Assembly (NCBI RefSeq): GCF_044389085.1
Contig: NZ_JBIRXP010000001.1
Span: forward strand, 992,001-1,056,000
Reading direction: 5' to 3'
Source of the DNA: Isoptericola sp044389085
GTDB lineage: Bacteria; Actinomycetota; Actinomycetes; Actinomycetales; Cellulomonadaceae
DNA: 64,000 nucleotides
Part shown: in pieces, positions 16,301-24,533 of the stretch
Layout: the number at the start of each line of letters is the position of its first letter
Numbering within the stretch: the first letter of the stretch is position 1
Program-made: the position numbers and the translations under genes
Notes under the pieces: model-generated
Database searches by the model: none
Told to the model about the DNA's origin: nothing
The model's input: only the letters and a program-made list of their open reading frames with translations

Positions 16301-17425
16301 GTGCAGATCGTGGGCGCCGTGCTGGACCGCACGGGGGTGTCCCCGCCGTACGCCACCGCCGGGGCGTTGCGTACCTCCACCCTCGACCTCGACCCACCCG
16401 GCCCCGGCGAGATCCTGGTCCGCATCGAGGCCGCGGGGCTGTGCCACTCCGACCTGTCCGTCGTGGACGGCAACCGGGTGCGCCCCGTCCCGATGCTCCT
16501 CGGCCACGAGGCCGCCGGGATCGTCGAGGCCCACGGCGACGCAGTCGCGCCCGAGGCCGGGCTCGCCGTCGGCACCCGCGTCGTCATGACCTTCCTGCCG
16601 CGCTGCGGTCGCTGCGCCGCGTGCGCCACCGACGGGCGGCTGCCCTGCACCGTGGGGTCCGCGGCCAACGCCGCGGGCACCCTGGTCGGCGGTGCGCACC
16701 GCCTGCACCGCGACGGCGCCGAGGTGCACCACCACCTGGGCGTCAGCGCGTTCGCCACCCACGCCGTCGTGTCGGCCACGTCCGTCGTGCCCGTGCCCGA
16801 CGACGTCCCCGCCGACGTCGCGGCCCTCCTGGGGTGCGCGGTCCTCACCGGCGGCGGCGCGGTGCTCAACGCCGGCCGGCCGGCGACGGGCGACACCGTG
16901 GCCGTCGTCGGCCTGGGCGGCGTCGGGATGGCGGCCCTGCTGGTCGCCCAGGCGCTCGGCCACGAGGTGATCGGCGTCGACACGACGACGAGCAAGCTCG
17001 ACCTCGCGCGCGACCTGGGCGCCCGTGCCCTGACGCCCGACGAGGCGGTCGACGCCGACGTCCGGGCCCTCGTCGTCGTCGAGGCCGCCGGCAACGCCCG
17101 CGCCTTCGAGACCGCCTACGCCCTGACCGCGCCCGGCGGCACCACCGTCACCGTCGGGCTGCCCGGCCCGGAGGCCCGGGCGAGCATCTCCCCGCTGAGC
17201 CTGACCGCCGAGGCACGCACCATCGTCGGCTCCTACCTCGGTTCAGCCGTCCCGAACCGGGACATCCCCCGCTACGTGGATCTCTGGCGCGCGGGACGAC
17301 TGCCGCTGGAACGACTCGTCTCGGCCCGCATCGGGCTCGAGGACCTGCCGGCCGCCCTGGACCGGCTCGCCGCCGGCGCAGAGCTGCGCCAGCTCATCAC
17401 CTTCGACGAGAGGATCACCGCATGA
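16301..17425 (+). CDS. Zinc-dependent medium-chain alcohol dehydrogenase
   Basis: 374-residue MDR alcohol dehydrogenase. Catalytic zinc residues are in GLCHSDLS (near residue 45) and GHEAAG (near 69); a four-Cys structural zinc lobe is in CGRCAACATDGRLPC (near 98); the NAD(P) loop is VGLGGVGMAAL (near 205). All key ligands are present, so it should oxidise a primary alcohol or reduce an aldehyde. The GTG start has GAGGAGG upstream. It is first in an operon with the SDR and MaoC genes (ATGA overlap) behind operator site A, suggesting it feeds an alcohol or aldehyde into the acyl-CoA pathway of this island. The substrate is unknown. Confidence 0.9.
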   Translation: MQIVGAVLDRTGVSPPYATAGALRTSTLDLDPPGPGEILVRIEAAGLCHSDLSVVDGNRVRPVPMLLGHEAAGIVEAHGDAVAPEAGLAVGTRVVMTFLPRCGRCAACATDGRLPCTVGSAANAAGTLVGGAHRLHRDGAEVHHHLGVSAFATHAVVSATSVVPVPDDVPADVAALLGCAVLTGGGAVLNAGRPATGDTVAVVGLGGVGMAALLVAQALGHEVIGVDTTTSKLDLARDLGARALTPDEAVDADVRALVVVEAAGNARAFETAYALTAPGGTTVTVGLPGPEARASISPLSLTAEARTIVGSYLGSAVPNRDIPRYVDLWRAGRLPLERLVSARIGLEDLPAALDRLAAGAELRQLITFDERITA

Positions 17426-18201
17426 CCACCGCTCCTGCGCCCCGACACGACACCCCGCGCGTCGCCGTCGTCACCGGCGGGGCCCGCGGCATCGGCGCCG
17501 CGACCGCGCGCCGCCTGGCCGCCGACGGGCACGCCGTCGCCGTCCTCGACCTCCTTCAGGAGCAGGCCGCCGAGACCGCCGCCGGCATCGTCGCCGGCGG
17601 CGGGCGGGCGATCGGGATCGGCGTGGACGTCGCCGACGCCGCGGCCGTCGAGGCCGCCGTCGCGCGCGTGACGGACGAGCTCGGCGCGCCGACGATCGTC
17701 GTGAACAACGCCGGCATCCTGCGCGACAACCTGCTGTTCAAGATGTCCGAGGACGACTGGGACGCCGTGCTGCGCGTGCACCTGCGCGGCGCGTTCGTCG
17801 TGACCCGGGCCGTGCAGGCGCACATGGTCTCCGCCGGCTGGGGCCGCGTGGTCAACCTGTCCAGCACGTCCGCGCTGGGCAACCGCGGGCAGGCGAACTA
17901 CTCCGCCGCGAAGGCGGGCATGCAGGGGTTCACCAAGACGCTCGCGATCGAGCTGGGCAAGTTCGGCGTCACCGCCAACGCCGTGGCACCGGGCGTCATC
18001 GCCACCGACATGATCGCGGCGACGGCCGAGCGCATCGGCATGACCCCCGAGGAGTTCCACGCCGCGGCGGCCAAGGACGTGCCCGTCGGGCGGGTCGGGC
18101 AGCCGGAGGACATCGCCGCCGCCGTGTCGTTCTTCTGCTCCGAGGAGGCGTCGTTCGTCTCGGGCCAGGTGCTCTACGTGGCGGGCGGGCCGAAGGCATG
18201 A
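17422..18201 (+). CDS. 3-oxoacyl-(ACP/CoA) reductase, FabG-like SDR
   Basis: 259-residue classical SDR. The cofactor loop TGGARGIG is near residue 18, NNAG near 93, and the active-site Ser...Tyr-x-x-x-Lys near 143-160 (LSSTSALGN, YSAAK). The Lys of NLLFKMSEDDW and the C-terminal GQVLYVAGG are FabG-like. In this context it most likely acts on a 3-hydroxyacyl-CoA / 3-oxoacyl-CoA step rather than in fatty acid synthesis. Its start overlaps the dehydrogenase stop and its stop overlaps the MaoC gene, so the three are co-translated. Confidence 0.9.
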   Translation: MTTAPAPRHDTPRVAVVTGGARGIGAATARRLAADGHAVAVLDLLQEQAAETAAGIVAGGGRAIGIGVDVADAAAVEAAVARVTDELGAPTIVVNNAGILRDNLLFKMSEDDWDAVLRVHLRGAFVVTRAVQAHMVSAGWGRVVNLSSTSALGNRGQANYSAAKAGMQGFTKTLAIELGKFGVTANAVAPGVIATDMIAATAERIGMTPEEFHAAAAKDVPVGRVGQPEDIAAAVSFFCSEEASFVSGQVLYVAGGPKA

Positions 18202-18698
18202 GCGCGGACGCCGCCGGGTCGCCGGCGAGCACCGCGCCGTCGACGATCCGGGTCTCCTCCCCCGCCGCGCTGGCCGACGCCGTCGGGCAGCGCGCCACCG
18301 GCGAGTGGTACACGATCGCGCAGGACCGCATCGACGCGTTCGCCGACGCCACCGAGGACCTGCAGTGGATCCACGTCGACCCGTGGCGCGCCGCCGACGG
18401 CCCGTTCGGCACGACCATCGCGCACGGGTTCCTCACCCTGTCCCTGCTGCCCCGGCTGGCGTCGTCGCTGGTCGAGGTGGGCGGCGTGGCGATGGCGATG
18501 AACTACGGGCTCGACAAGGTGCGGTTCCTGCACCCCGTGCCCGCCGGGTCGCGCGTGCGCGCGACGACGGAGCTCACCGGCGCCGAGACCGTCGCGCAGG
18601 GCGTGCGCCTGGCCTCGACCGTGACCGTCGAGATCGAGGGGGTCGACAAGCCGGCCCTCGTCGCGCAGACGCTCACGCTGTACGTCCCCACGCCGTAG
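18198..18698 (+). CDS. MaoC-like enoyl-CoA hydratase
   Basis: 166-residue hotdog-fold hydratase. The hydratase-2 motif appears as DLQWIHVDPWRA ... TIAHGFLTLSLLP near residues 55-85, with the catalytic Asp/His pair present. It should hydrate a 2-enoyl-CoA, giving the (R)-3-hydroxyacyl-CoA for the adjacent FabG-like reductase. It is the last gene of the operon (4-base overlap with the SDR), followed by a hairpin. NodN-like annotation is also common for this subgroup. Confidence 0.9.
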   Translation: MSADAAGSPASTAPSTIRVSSPAALADAVGQRATGEWYTIAQDRIDAFADATEDLQWIHVDPWRAADGPFGTTIAHGFLTLSLLPRLASSLVEVGGVAMAMNYGLDKVRFLHPVPAGSRVRATTELTGAETVAQGVRLASTVTVEIEGVDKPALVAQTLTLYVPTP

Positions 18699-18702
18699 CG
18701 CG

Positions 18703-18740
18703 GCGTCGGGTGCCCCGGCGACGGCAGGGACACCCGACGC
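18703..18740 (+). terminator. Hairpin after the MaoC gene
   Basis: Perfect 10-bp arms GCGTCGGGTG (18703-18712) and CACCCGACGC (18731-18740) with an 18-base loop, immediately after the stop of the operon. No T-run. Confidence 0.55.
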
Positions 18741-18761
18741 CCGGTCGGGCAGGATGGCGCC

Positions 18762-19259
18762 ATGACGGACACGCCGACGAGCGCCCCGGTCGCGCCAGGC
18801 ACGCCCCGCACGCTCGCCCAGCGGCAGGAGGACACCCTGGCGATGCTCCGCACCCCGGTGCGGGACGTCTGGGTCGCCACCGCCTCGACGGCTCCAGACG
18901 GCACGCCCGCGCCGTACCTGGTGCCGCTGTCCATGGCGTGGATCGACGAGCGCGTCGTCCTCGCGCTCGACGCGACCTCGCGCACCGGCCGCAGCCTGCT
19001 CGACACCCGCACGGCCCGGCTCTCGCTGGGCGGCACGCGCGACGTCGTCATGATCGACGCCGACCTCGAGCGCTCGGTCCGCGTCGCCGAGGCGCCGGCG
19101 GAGATCGGCGAGGGCTACGCCGCGCAGGCGGACTGGGACCCGCGCCCCGGCGGCGAGCACGACGTCTACCTCGTCCTGCGCCCCCGGCGCGTCCAGGCGT
19201 GGCGCGAGGTCGACGAGCTCGCCGGCCGCACCCTCATGCGCGACGGCGAATGGCTCTGA
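18762..19259 (+). CDS. Pyridoxamine 5'-phosphate oxidase-family (FMN/F420-binding) protein
   Basis: 165-residue split-barrel flavin or F420-binding protein. The opening AQRQEDTLAMLRTPVRDVWVATAS is a substrate-side helix and strand, PYLVPLSMAWIDERVVLA is the second strand pair, and TSRTGRSLLDTRTARLSLGG near residue 80 is the phosphate-binding loop typical of the PPOX class. Actinobacterial members often use F420 rather than FMN; the sequence alone does not decide. The ATG has CAGGAT exactly 6 bases upstream and no Shine-Dalgarno, suggesting a leaderless transcript. Not obviously part of the catabolic operons. Confidence 0.8.
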   Translation: MTDTPTSAPVAPGTPRTLAQRQEDTLAMLRTPVRDVWVATASTAPDGTPAPYLVPLSMAWIDERVVLALDATSRTGRSLLDTRTARLSLGGTRDVVMIDADLERSVRVAEAPAEIGEGYAAQADWDPRPGGEHDVYLVLRPRRVQAWREVDELAGRTLMRDGEWL

Positions 19260-19270
19260 GCGCGCCCCCT

Positions 19271-19337
19271 CCCTCGACGTAGCGATTCCGTCGTCGTCGT
19301 CACCGCCTGGAACCGACAGCGATCGCTACGTCGAGGG
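19271..19337. terminator. Long inverted repeat between convergent genes
   Basis: Perfect 16-base arms CCCTCGACGTAGCGAT (19271-19286) and its complement (19322-19337) with a 35-base loop. It lies between the PPOX gene and the thiolase gene, which converge, so a bidirectional terminator role fits. The large loop is unusual. Confidence 0.65.
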
Positions 19338-19346
19338 CGACGCGCG

Positions 19347-20573
19347 CTACGCGACGCGTTCCAGCACCATCGCCATGCCCTGCCCACCGCCGACGCACAT
19401 GGTCTCCAGCCCGTACCGGCCGCCGGAGACCTCGAGCCCGTTGATCAGCGTGGACGTGATGCGCGCGCCGGTCATGCCGAAGGGGTGCCCGACGGCGATG
19501 GCGCCGCCGTGCACGTTGAGGCGCTCGTCGTCGATGCCGAGCTCGAGCGCGGACGCGACGACCTGCGCGGCGAACGCCTCGTTGATCTCGACGAGGTCCA
19601 TGTCGTCGATCCCGAGCCCCGCGCGGGCCAGCGCCTGCCGGCTCGCCTCCATCGGGCCCAGGCCCATGATCTCGGGCGACAGGCCCGTGACGCCGGTCGA
19701 CACGATGCGCGCCAGCGGCGTCAGGCCGAGCTCCTCGACCACGCGGTCGGAGACCACGACGACGGCGGCCGCGCCGTCGTTGAGCGGGCACGCGTTGCCG
19801 GCGGTGACGGTGCCGTCGGGGCGGAACACCGGGTCGAGGGTCGCGAGCTTCTCGACCGTCGTGCCGGGGCGCGGCCCGTCGTCCGCGGACACCACCGTGC
19901 CGTCGTCCAGCGTGACGGGTGTGATGTCCCGCGCCCAGAACCCGTCCGCGATCGACGCCTCGGCGCGCTGCTGGCTGCGTGCCGCGAACTCGTCCTGGTC
20001 ACGGCGCGAGATGCCCCGCAGGTCCGCGACGTTCTCCGCCGTCTGCCCCATGGCGACGTAGACGTCCGGCAGGGCGCCGTCGGCGCGCGGGTCCCTCCAC
20101 GTCCCGGCGCCGCCGACGGCGCGCTTCTCCGTGCGCTCCAGGGCGTCGGCGAAGCGCGGGTTCGTGAGGTCGACGCCGGGGATCTCGTCGCTCGACCCGA
20201 CGGCCATCCCGCTCACCGACTCGACGCCGGCGGACACGAAGACGTCGCCCTCCCCCGCCTTGATGGCGTGGAACGCCATGCGCGTGGTCTGCAGGCTGGA
20301 GGAGCAGTAGCGGGTCACGGTGGTGCCGGGCACGGAGTCCCAGCCGTTCAGCACGGCGACGACGCGGGCCAGGTTCATGCCCTGCCGGCCGCCGGGCAGG
20401 CCGCAGCCCAGCAGAAGGTCGTCGATCCGGGCCGGGTCGAGCCCGGGCACTTGCGCGACGGCGGCCTCGACCATCCGCGCGGCGAGGTCGTCCGCCCGGA
20501 CGTCCTTGAGCGAGCCCTTGTGCGCGCGGCCGATCGGCGAGCGCGCGGTGGCGACGATGTACGCCTCGGTCAT
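19347..20573 (-). CDS. Acetyl-CoA acyltransferase (thiolase)
   Basis: 408-residue degradative thiolase. The nucleophilic Cys is in VTRYCSSSLQ near residue 89, the GHP motif in AVGHPFGMTG near 361, and the second catalytic Cys in ETMCVGGGQG near 394. NEAFAAQ near 329 is also conserved. It cleaves 3-oxoacyl-CoA to acetyl-CoA (or propionyl-CoA) and a shortened acyl-CoA. It lies 54 bases downstream of an acyl-CoA dehydrogenase on the same strand, probably one operon, divergent from a TetR gene. Confidence 0.94.
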   Translation of the reverse strand: MTEAYIVATARSPIGRAHKGSLKDVRADDLAARMVEAAVAQVPGLDPARIDDLLLGCGLPGGRQGMNLARVVAVLNGWDSVPGTTVTRYCSSSLQTTRMAFHAIKAGEGDVFVSAGVESVSGMAVGSSDEIPGVDLTNPRFADALERTEKRAVGGAGTWRDPRADGALPDVYVAMGQTAENVADLRGISRRDQDEFAARSQQRAEASIADGFWARDITPVTLDDGTVVSADDGPRPGTTVEKLATLDPVFRPDGTVTAGNACPLNDGAAAVVVVSDRVVEELGLTPLARIVSTGVTGLSPEIMGLGPMEASRQALARAGLGIDDMDLVEINEAFAAQVVASALELGIDDERLNVHGGAIAVGHPFGMTGARITSTLINGLEVSGGRYGLETMCVGGGQGMAMVLERVA

Positions 20574-20627
20574 GTCAGCTCCCTTTCTTCCTGCTCGGAC
20601 TGAGCACTTGTCGCGAGAGGCTCCGGT

Positions 20628-21884
20628 TCAGACGAAGGCCGCGTGGCCGGTGATCTCGCGGCCGACGATGAGGTTGTTCATGTCCCGGGTGCCCTCGAAC
20701 GTGTACACGGCCTCGGCGTCGGCGAAGTACCGCGCGACGCCGGTGTCGAGGGTGATGCCGTTGCCGCCGCACGCCTCGCGGGCGAGCGCGACGGTCTCGC
20801 GCATGCGGGTGGTGACGAACGACTTGGCCATCGCGGCGTGCGCGTCGCGCTGCGTCCCGGCGTCCTGCAGCTGCGAGACGCGCACGCACACGGCGAGGCT
20901 CGCGGTGACGTTGGCGAGCGCGGTGGCGAGCTTGTCCTGGATCAGCTGGTAGCTGGCGATCGGATTCCCGAACTGCTCGCGCTGCCTCGTGTACGCGACG
21001 GCGGCCTCGTACGCGCCGATCATCGTGCCCAGCGACTGCCAGGACACGCCGTCGCGGGTGACGCGCAGCACCTGGGCGACGTCGCGGAACCGGTCGATGC
21101 GCTGGAGCCGGTCGGCCTCGGCGACCTGGACGCCGTCGAGCGTGATGTCCGCGTTCTGCACGATGCGCAGCGACTGCTTGCGCTCGATCTTGGTGGCGGT
21201 GAAGCCCGGCGTGCCCTTGCGGACGAGGAAGCCCTTGACCTGGTCGTCGGCGGTGTCCTTGGCCCAGATCACGACGACGTCGGCGAACGTGGCGTTGCCG
21301 ATCCAGCGCTTGGCGCCGTGCAGCGTCCAGGTGTCGCCGTGGCGGGTGGCGGTGGTGCGCAGCCCCTTCGCGGTGTCGGAGCCGGACAGCGGCTCGGTGA
21401 GGCCGAACGCGCCGATGACGTCGCCGCTCGCCATCGGGGGCAGCCACTGCGCCCGCTGCTCGGGCGAGCCGCCGAGGCCGATGGCGCTCATCGCGAGCCC
21501 GGAGGACACGCCGATGAAGGTGCAGAAGGAGGAGTCGACGCGGGCCAGCTCCATGCCGATCCAGCCGCGGAACACTGCCGAGCTCTCGAACGGCGCGCAC
21601 TCGGGCCACGCCGCGCCCACCGTGCCGAGCTCGGCGAACGGCTTGAAGAGGTGGACGGGGCACTCCGCGCGCTCCCAGTAGTCGTCCGCGAGGGGCCGCA
21701 CCTCGCGCTCCATGAACTCGCGCACGGCGAGCGCCGCCTCCTGCTCGCGGGGGGTGAGCAGGTCCTGGAAGCCGTAGAAGTCGGCGTCGAGCACCGCTGG
21801 GGCGATGGGCGAGGTGGTGGTCGAGGCGGGGGTGGCGCCGGTGGCGGTCTCGATGGTCGAGCCGGCCGGGGAGGTGAACGTCAT
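20628..21884 (-). CDS. Acyl-CoA dehydrogenase (glutaryl-CoA dehydrogenase-like)
   Basis: 418-residue FAD flavoprotein. FAD/substrate motifs include FGLTEPLSGSD (near residue 165), WIGNATFADVVVIWAK (near 198), REQFGNPIASYQLIQDKLA (near 308) and the C-terminal EGTRDMNNLIVGREITGHAAF. A Glu in the GTRDMNNLIVGR region fits the catalytic base position of the glutaryl/isovaleryl branch. The frame is open far upstream; the ATG at 21884 is chosen because GGAG lies 6 bases before it and a palindromic operator lies at 21928-21951. It heads the unit with the thiolase. Confidence 0.9.
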   Translation of the reverse strand: MTFTSPAGSTIETATGATPASTTTSPIAPAVLDADFYGFQDLLTPREQEAALAVREFMEREVRPLADDYWERAECPVHLFKPFAELGTVGAAWPECAPFESSAVFRGWIGMELARVDSSFCTFIGVSSGLAMSAIGLGGSPEQRAQWLPPMASGDVIGAFGLTEPLSGSDTAKGLRTTATRHGDTWTLHGAKRWIGNATFADVVVIWAKDTADDQVKGFLVRKGTPGFTATKIERKQSLRIVQNADITLDGVQVAEADRLQRIDRFRDVAQVLRVTRDGVSWQSLGTMIGAYEAAVAYTRQREQFGNPIASYQLIQDKLATALANVTASLAVCVRVSQLQDAGTQRDAHAAMAKSFVTTRMRETVALAREACGGNGITLDTGVARYFADAEAVYTFEGTRDMNNLIVGREITGHAAFV

Positions 21885-21927
21885 CGTTGCTCCGATCGTC
21901 GTCGAACGCGACCAGTGTGCACCCGGA

Positions 21928-21951
21928 TGCATCATTTTCCAAGATGTTGCA
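21928..21951. promoter_or_regulatory. Palindromic operator, second type (site E)
   Basis: Imperfect palindrome TGCATCATTTTC|CAAGATGTTGCA between the divergent acyl-CoA dehydrogenase and TetR genes. Its right half (CAAGATGTTGCA) matches 10 of 12 bases of the site at 32503-32514. It is AT-rich against a GC-rich background. The adjacent TetR is the natural candidate to bind it. Confidence 0.55.
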
Positions 21952-21983
21952 CGAACCTCGCCCCGCGACACTAGGCTGCCGTC

Positions 21984-22703
21984 ATGCCGGACAGCGCCAC
22001 GAGCACCCCGACCGCCTCGCACGATGCCGGGCGGGACGACGAGCACGACGACGCCCCGATCGCGACCGTCGGCCTCGAGGCCGCGCCCACGCCGCTGTCC
22101 CTGCGCCTCGCACCCGGCGCCCACGCCGACGCGCGGCGGGCGTTCGACCTCGCGCGCGAGACGTTCGTCGCGGGCCGGCGCCTCGACATGGGGCCGCTGG
22201 CCGCGAGCCTCGGCGTCGACCGGACGTCCGTGTTCCGGTGGGTCGGCAACCGCGACGCCCTGCTCACCGAGGTGCTGTGGTCGCTCGCCGTCCCGACGCT
22301 GGTCCAGGCCGACCGCGCGACGGCCTCTCGGACCGGGGCGGAGCGGGTCGCCGACCTCCTCACGCGCTTCGCGGGCGACCTCATCACCGCCCCCTACTTC
22401 CGGGACTTCCTCACCCGCGAGCCCGCCCGCGCCCTGCGGCTGCTGACGACGAAGGCCAGCCCCATCCAGCACCGGTTCCTCGCGACCTGCGAGTGGCTGG
22501 TGCGCACCCACCTCGGCGACACCCCGTTCGGTGCCGACGACGACGGCGGGAGCGGCATCGACCCGGCGTCGCTCGCGTACCTGCTGGTGCGCATCTCCGA
22601 GTCGTTCACCTACGCCGACCTGATCACGGGCGAGACGCCCGAGGCGGACCGTGCCGCCGTCGCGTTCCGCCACCTGCTGCGGGTGCCGTCGAGCCCCGCC
22701 TGA
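21984..22703 (+). CDS. TetR-family regulator (QsdR-like)
   Basis: 239-residue TetR regulator. After a 45-residue acidic N-terminal extension, the DNA-binding helices are seen in FVAGRRLDMGPLAASLGVDRTSVFRWVGNRDALLTEVLW (residues ~63-102), a divergent HTH with RTSVFRW in place of the usual SLYYHF. This resembles the QsdR group known from Rhodococcus. The ATG has TAGGCT exactly 6 bases upstream (leaderless). It is divergent from the acyl-CoA dehydrogenase-thiolase unit and probably controls it, and itself, through the palindrome at 21928. Confidence 0.82.
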   Translation: MPDSATSTPTASHDAGRDDEHDDAPIATVGLEAAPTPLSLRLAPGAHADARRAFDLARETFVAGRRLDMGPLAASLGVDRTSVFRWVGNRDALLTEVLWSLAVPTLVQADRATASRTGAERVADLLTRFAGDLITAPYFRDFLTREPARALRLLTTKASPIQHRFLATCEWLVRTHLGDTPFGADDDGGSGIDPASLAYLLVRISESFTYADLITGETPEADRAAVAFRHLLRVPSSPA

Positions 22704-22742
22704 ACCGCCCCCGACACCGCCACCAGAGACCCAGGAGCACCG

Positions 22743-23144
22743 ATGCCCCGCGCCCGCCACCCGTTCCCGCTGCGCTGGAACGACAACGACCAGTACGGCC
22801 ACGTCAACAACACCGTGTACTACGCCGCGATGGACACCGCCGTGAACGCGTGGATGATCGCCCACGGCGGGCTCGACCCGCAGGGCGACGTGATCGGGCT
22901 GTGCGTCGCGTCGTCGTGCGAGTTCCGCGCCCCGGCGTCCTATCCCGAGGAGCTCGAGGTCGGGATCGGCGTGGAGCGCCTGGGGCGCACCAGCCTCACC
23001 TGGGACCTGCACGTGCTGCGCGCGGGCGGCGACGAGCCCATCGCGGTCGGGCGGTTCACGCACGTGTTCGTCGACGAGCCCACCCGGCGCCCGGTGCCCG
23101 TGCCGGACGGCGTCCGGCAGGCCGTCGCCACCCTCCAGGCCTGA
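22743..23144 (+). CDS. Acyl-CoA thioesterase, 4HBT/YbgC-like
   Basis: 133-residue hotdog thioesterase. The active-site segment FPLRWNDNDQYGHVNNTVYY (residues 8-27) has the conserved Asp and the GHVNN motif of the 4-hydroxybenzoyl-CoA thioesterase/YbgC family, followed by CEFRAPASYPEELEVG. It would hydrolyse an acyl-CoA, possibly to relieve CoA trapping in the catabolic island. It follows the TetR gene by 39 bases with its own AGGAG site, so it may be co-transcribed. A very long hairpin lies 21 bases after its stop. Confidence 0.88.
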   Translation: MPRARHPFPLRWNDNDQYGHVNNTVYYAAMDTAVNAWMIAHGGLDPQGDVIGLCVASSCEFRAPASYPEELEVGIGVERLGRTSLTWDLHVLRAGGDEPIAVGRFTHVFVDEPTRRPVPVPDGVRQAVATLQA

Positions 23145-23165
23145 TCCACTCCGCGACCATTCGCC

Positions 23166-23239
23166 GCGCCGAACAGGCGGTTGACACCGCGATGGGCGCC
23201 GACGTGGCGCGATAACGGTGTCAACCGCCTGTTCGGCGC
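23166..23239. repeat. Long perfect hairpin (23-bp arms)
   Basis: Arms 23166-23188 and 23217-23239 are perfect complements over 23 bases, with a 28-base loop. It lies between the thioesterase stop and operator site B, on genes reading the same way. It is a candidate terminator, but the arm length far exceeds need and no T-run follows. Confidence 0.7.
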
Positions 23240-23262
23240 ACGGGGCAGACCTGTTCGCCTCA

Positions 23263-23282
23263 CATACCGACTGCGCGGTATG
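23263..23282. promoter_or_regulatory. TetR-type operator, site B (phosphotransferase operon)
   Basis: CATACCG-ACTGCG-CGGTATG, a 7-bp perfect palindrome with a 6-base spacer, identical to the reverse complement of the site A core. It lies 46 bases before the phosphotransferase start. Confidence 0.8.
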
Positions 23283-23328
23283 CTCGCTCGAGCCCCGGGA
23301 CGACCGGGTCGACGGAAGGTGGTCATCG

Positions 23329-24531
23329 ATGACCGACGTGCCCGGACTGGACACCGCAGGGCTGCGGGCGTGGCTGGAGCGGGAGCACCCCGAGCTCGCC
23401 CGCGGCACGGCCGACGGAGGCACCGGCGGCGAGCTCACCGCGAGCGTCGTCGCCGGCGGCCGCAGCAACCTCACGTACCGCGTCGACGGGGCCCGCGTGC
23501 CGCTCGTCGTCCGGCGTCCGCCGCTGGGCCACGTGCTGTCCACCGCGCACGACATGCGTCGCGAGCACCGCGTCGTCACCGCCCTCGCGGGCAGCCCCGT
23601 CCCGGTGCCCCGCACCGTCGACGTCGTCGACGACAGCGACCGCGGCGAGGTCACCGGCACCGTCTTCTTCGTCATGGAGCACGTGGCGGGCACGGTGCTG
23701 TCCCGCCCGGGGCAGAACTCCGCCTTCACGACCGGCGGCCTGCACGCCCTCGGGATCGAGCTGGCGCAGGTGCTCGCCGACCTGCACGCCGTGGACCCGG
23801 CCGCCGTCGGCCTCACGGACTTCGGCCGCCCCGACGGATACCTCGACCGGCAGGTCGCCACCTGGCGGCGCCAGTACGACGCCTCCCGCTCCCGCCCCCA
23901 GCCCCGCCTCGACGCCCTGCAGGACCGGCTCGCCGCGAGCGTCCCGGCGCCGGGAGGTCGGGCCGGCATCGTGCACGGCGACTACCGGCTCGACAACGCG
24001 ATCGTCGCCGGGCCGCCCGACGCGCCCCGGATCGCCGCCGTCCTCGACTGGGAGATGGCGACGCTCGGCGACCCCCTGGTCGACCTCGGCATCCTCGGCC
24101 TGTACTGGGACATCCGCGGCCTCACCGGCACCGGCGGTCCCGACGACGGGACGGGCGACGGTTCCGCAGACGCCGACGACGGCGCGCTGAGCGCCGTCGT
24201 CCCCGGTGCGGGCTACCCCGAGTTCGCCGAGCTCGTCGACGCCTACGCGGAGCGGTCGGGTGCCGCGCCGCCCGACCTGTGGTGGTACCGCGCGTTCGCC
24301 GCGTACAAGCTCGCCGTGATCCTCGAGGGCATCCACTACCGCTACCGGGCGGGCGAGACCGTGGGCGACGGCTTCGACCGAATCGGCGCCCTCGTCGCCC
24401 CGCTGGCCGAGGACGGTCTCGCGCACCTGCCCTCGACGACACCGAGCACGACGCCGGGCACGACACCGGGCACGACACCGGGCACGACGTCGAGCACGAC
24501 ACCGCCCACGACGCCCGCCGGGAGGGCCTGA
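23329..24531 (+). CDS. Phosphotransferase family protein (ACAD10/11 N-domain-like)
   Basis: 400-residue aminoglycoside phosphotransferase-fold protein. SVVAGGRSNLTYRV near residue 42 is the nucleotide loop, VRRPPLGHVL is typical of the ACAD10/11-associated group, and the catalytic motifs VHGDYRLDNAIV (near 216) and VLDWEMATLGDPLVDLG (near 240) are intact. In mammals ACAD10/11 fuse this domain to an acyl-CoA dehydrogenase and phosphorylate 4-hydroxyacyl-CoAs; here the next gene is such a dehydrogenase. The C-terminal ~30 residues are a low-complexity Thr/Pro/Gly tail coded by a 12-bp tandem repeat (about 24435-24515). The ATG at 23329 is preferred because operator B lies upstream. Confidence 0.88.
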   Translation: MTDVPGLDTAGLRAWLEREHPELARGTADGGTGGELTASVVAGGRSNLTYRVDGARVPLVVRRPPLGHVLSTAHDMRREHRVVTALAGSPVPVPRTVDVVDDSDRGEVTGTVFFVMEHVAGTVLSRPGQNSAFTTGGLHALGIELAQVLADLHAVDPAAVGLTDFGRPDGYLDRQVATWRRQYDASRSRPQPRLDALQDRLAASVPAPGGRAGIVHGDYRLDNAIVAGPPDAPRIAAVLDWEMATLGDPLVDLGILGLYWDIRGLTGTGGPDDGTGDGSADADDGALSAVVPGAGYPEFAELVDAYAERSGAAPPDLWWYRAFAAYKLAVILEGIHYRYRAGETVGDGFDRIGALVAPLAEDGLAHLPSTTPSTTPGTTPGTTPGTTSSTTPPTTPAGRA

Positions 24532-24533
24532 CC

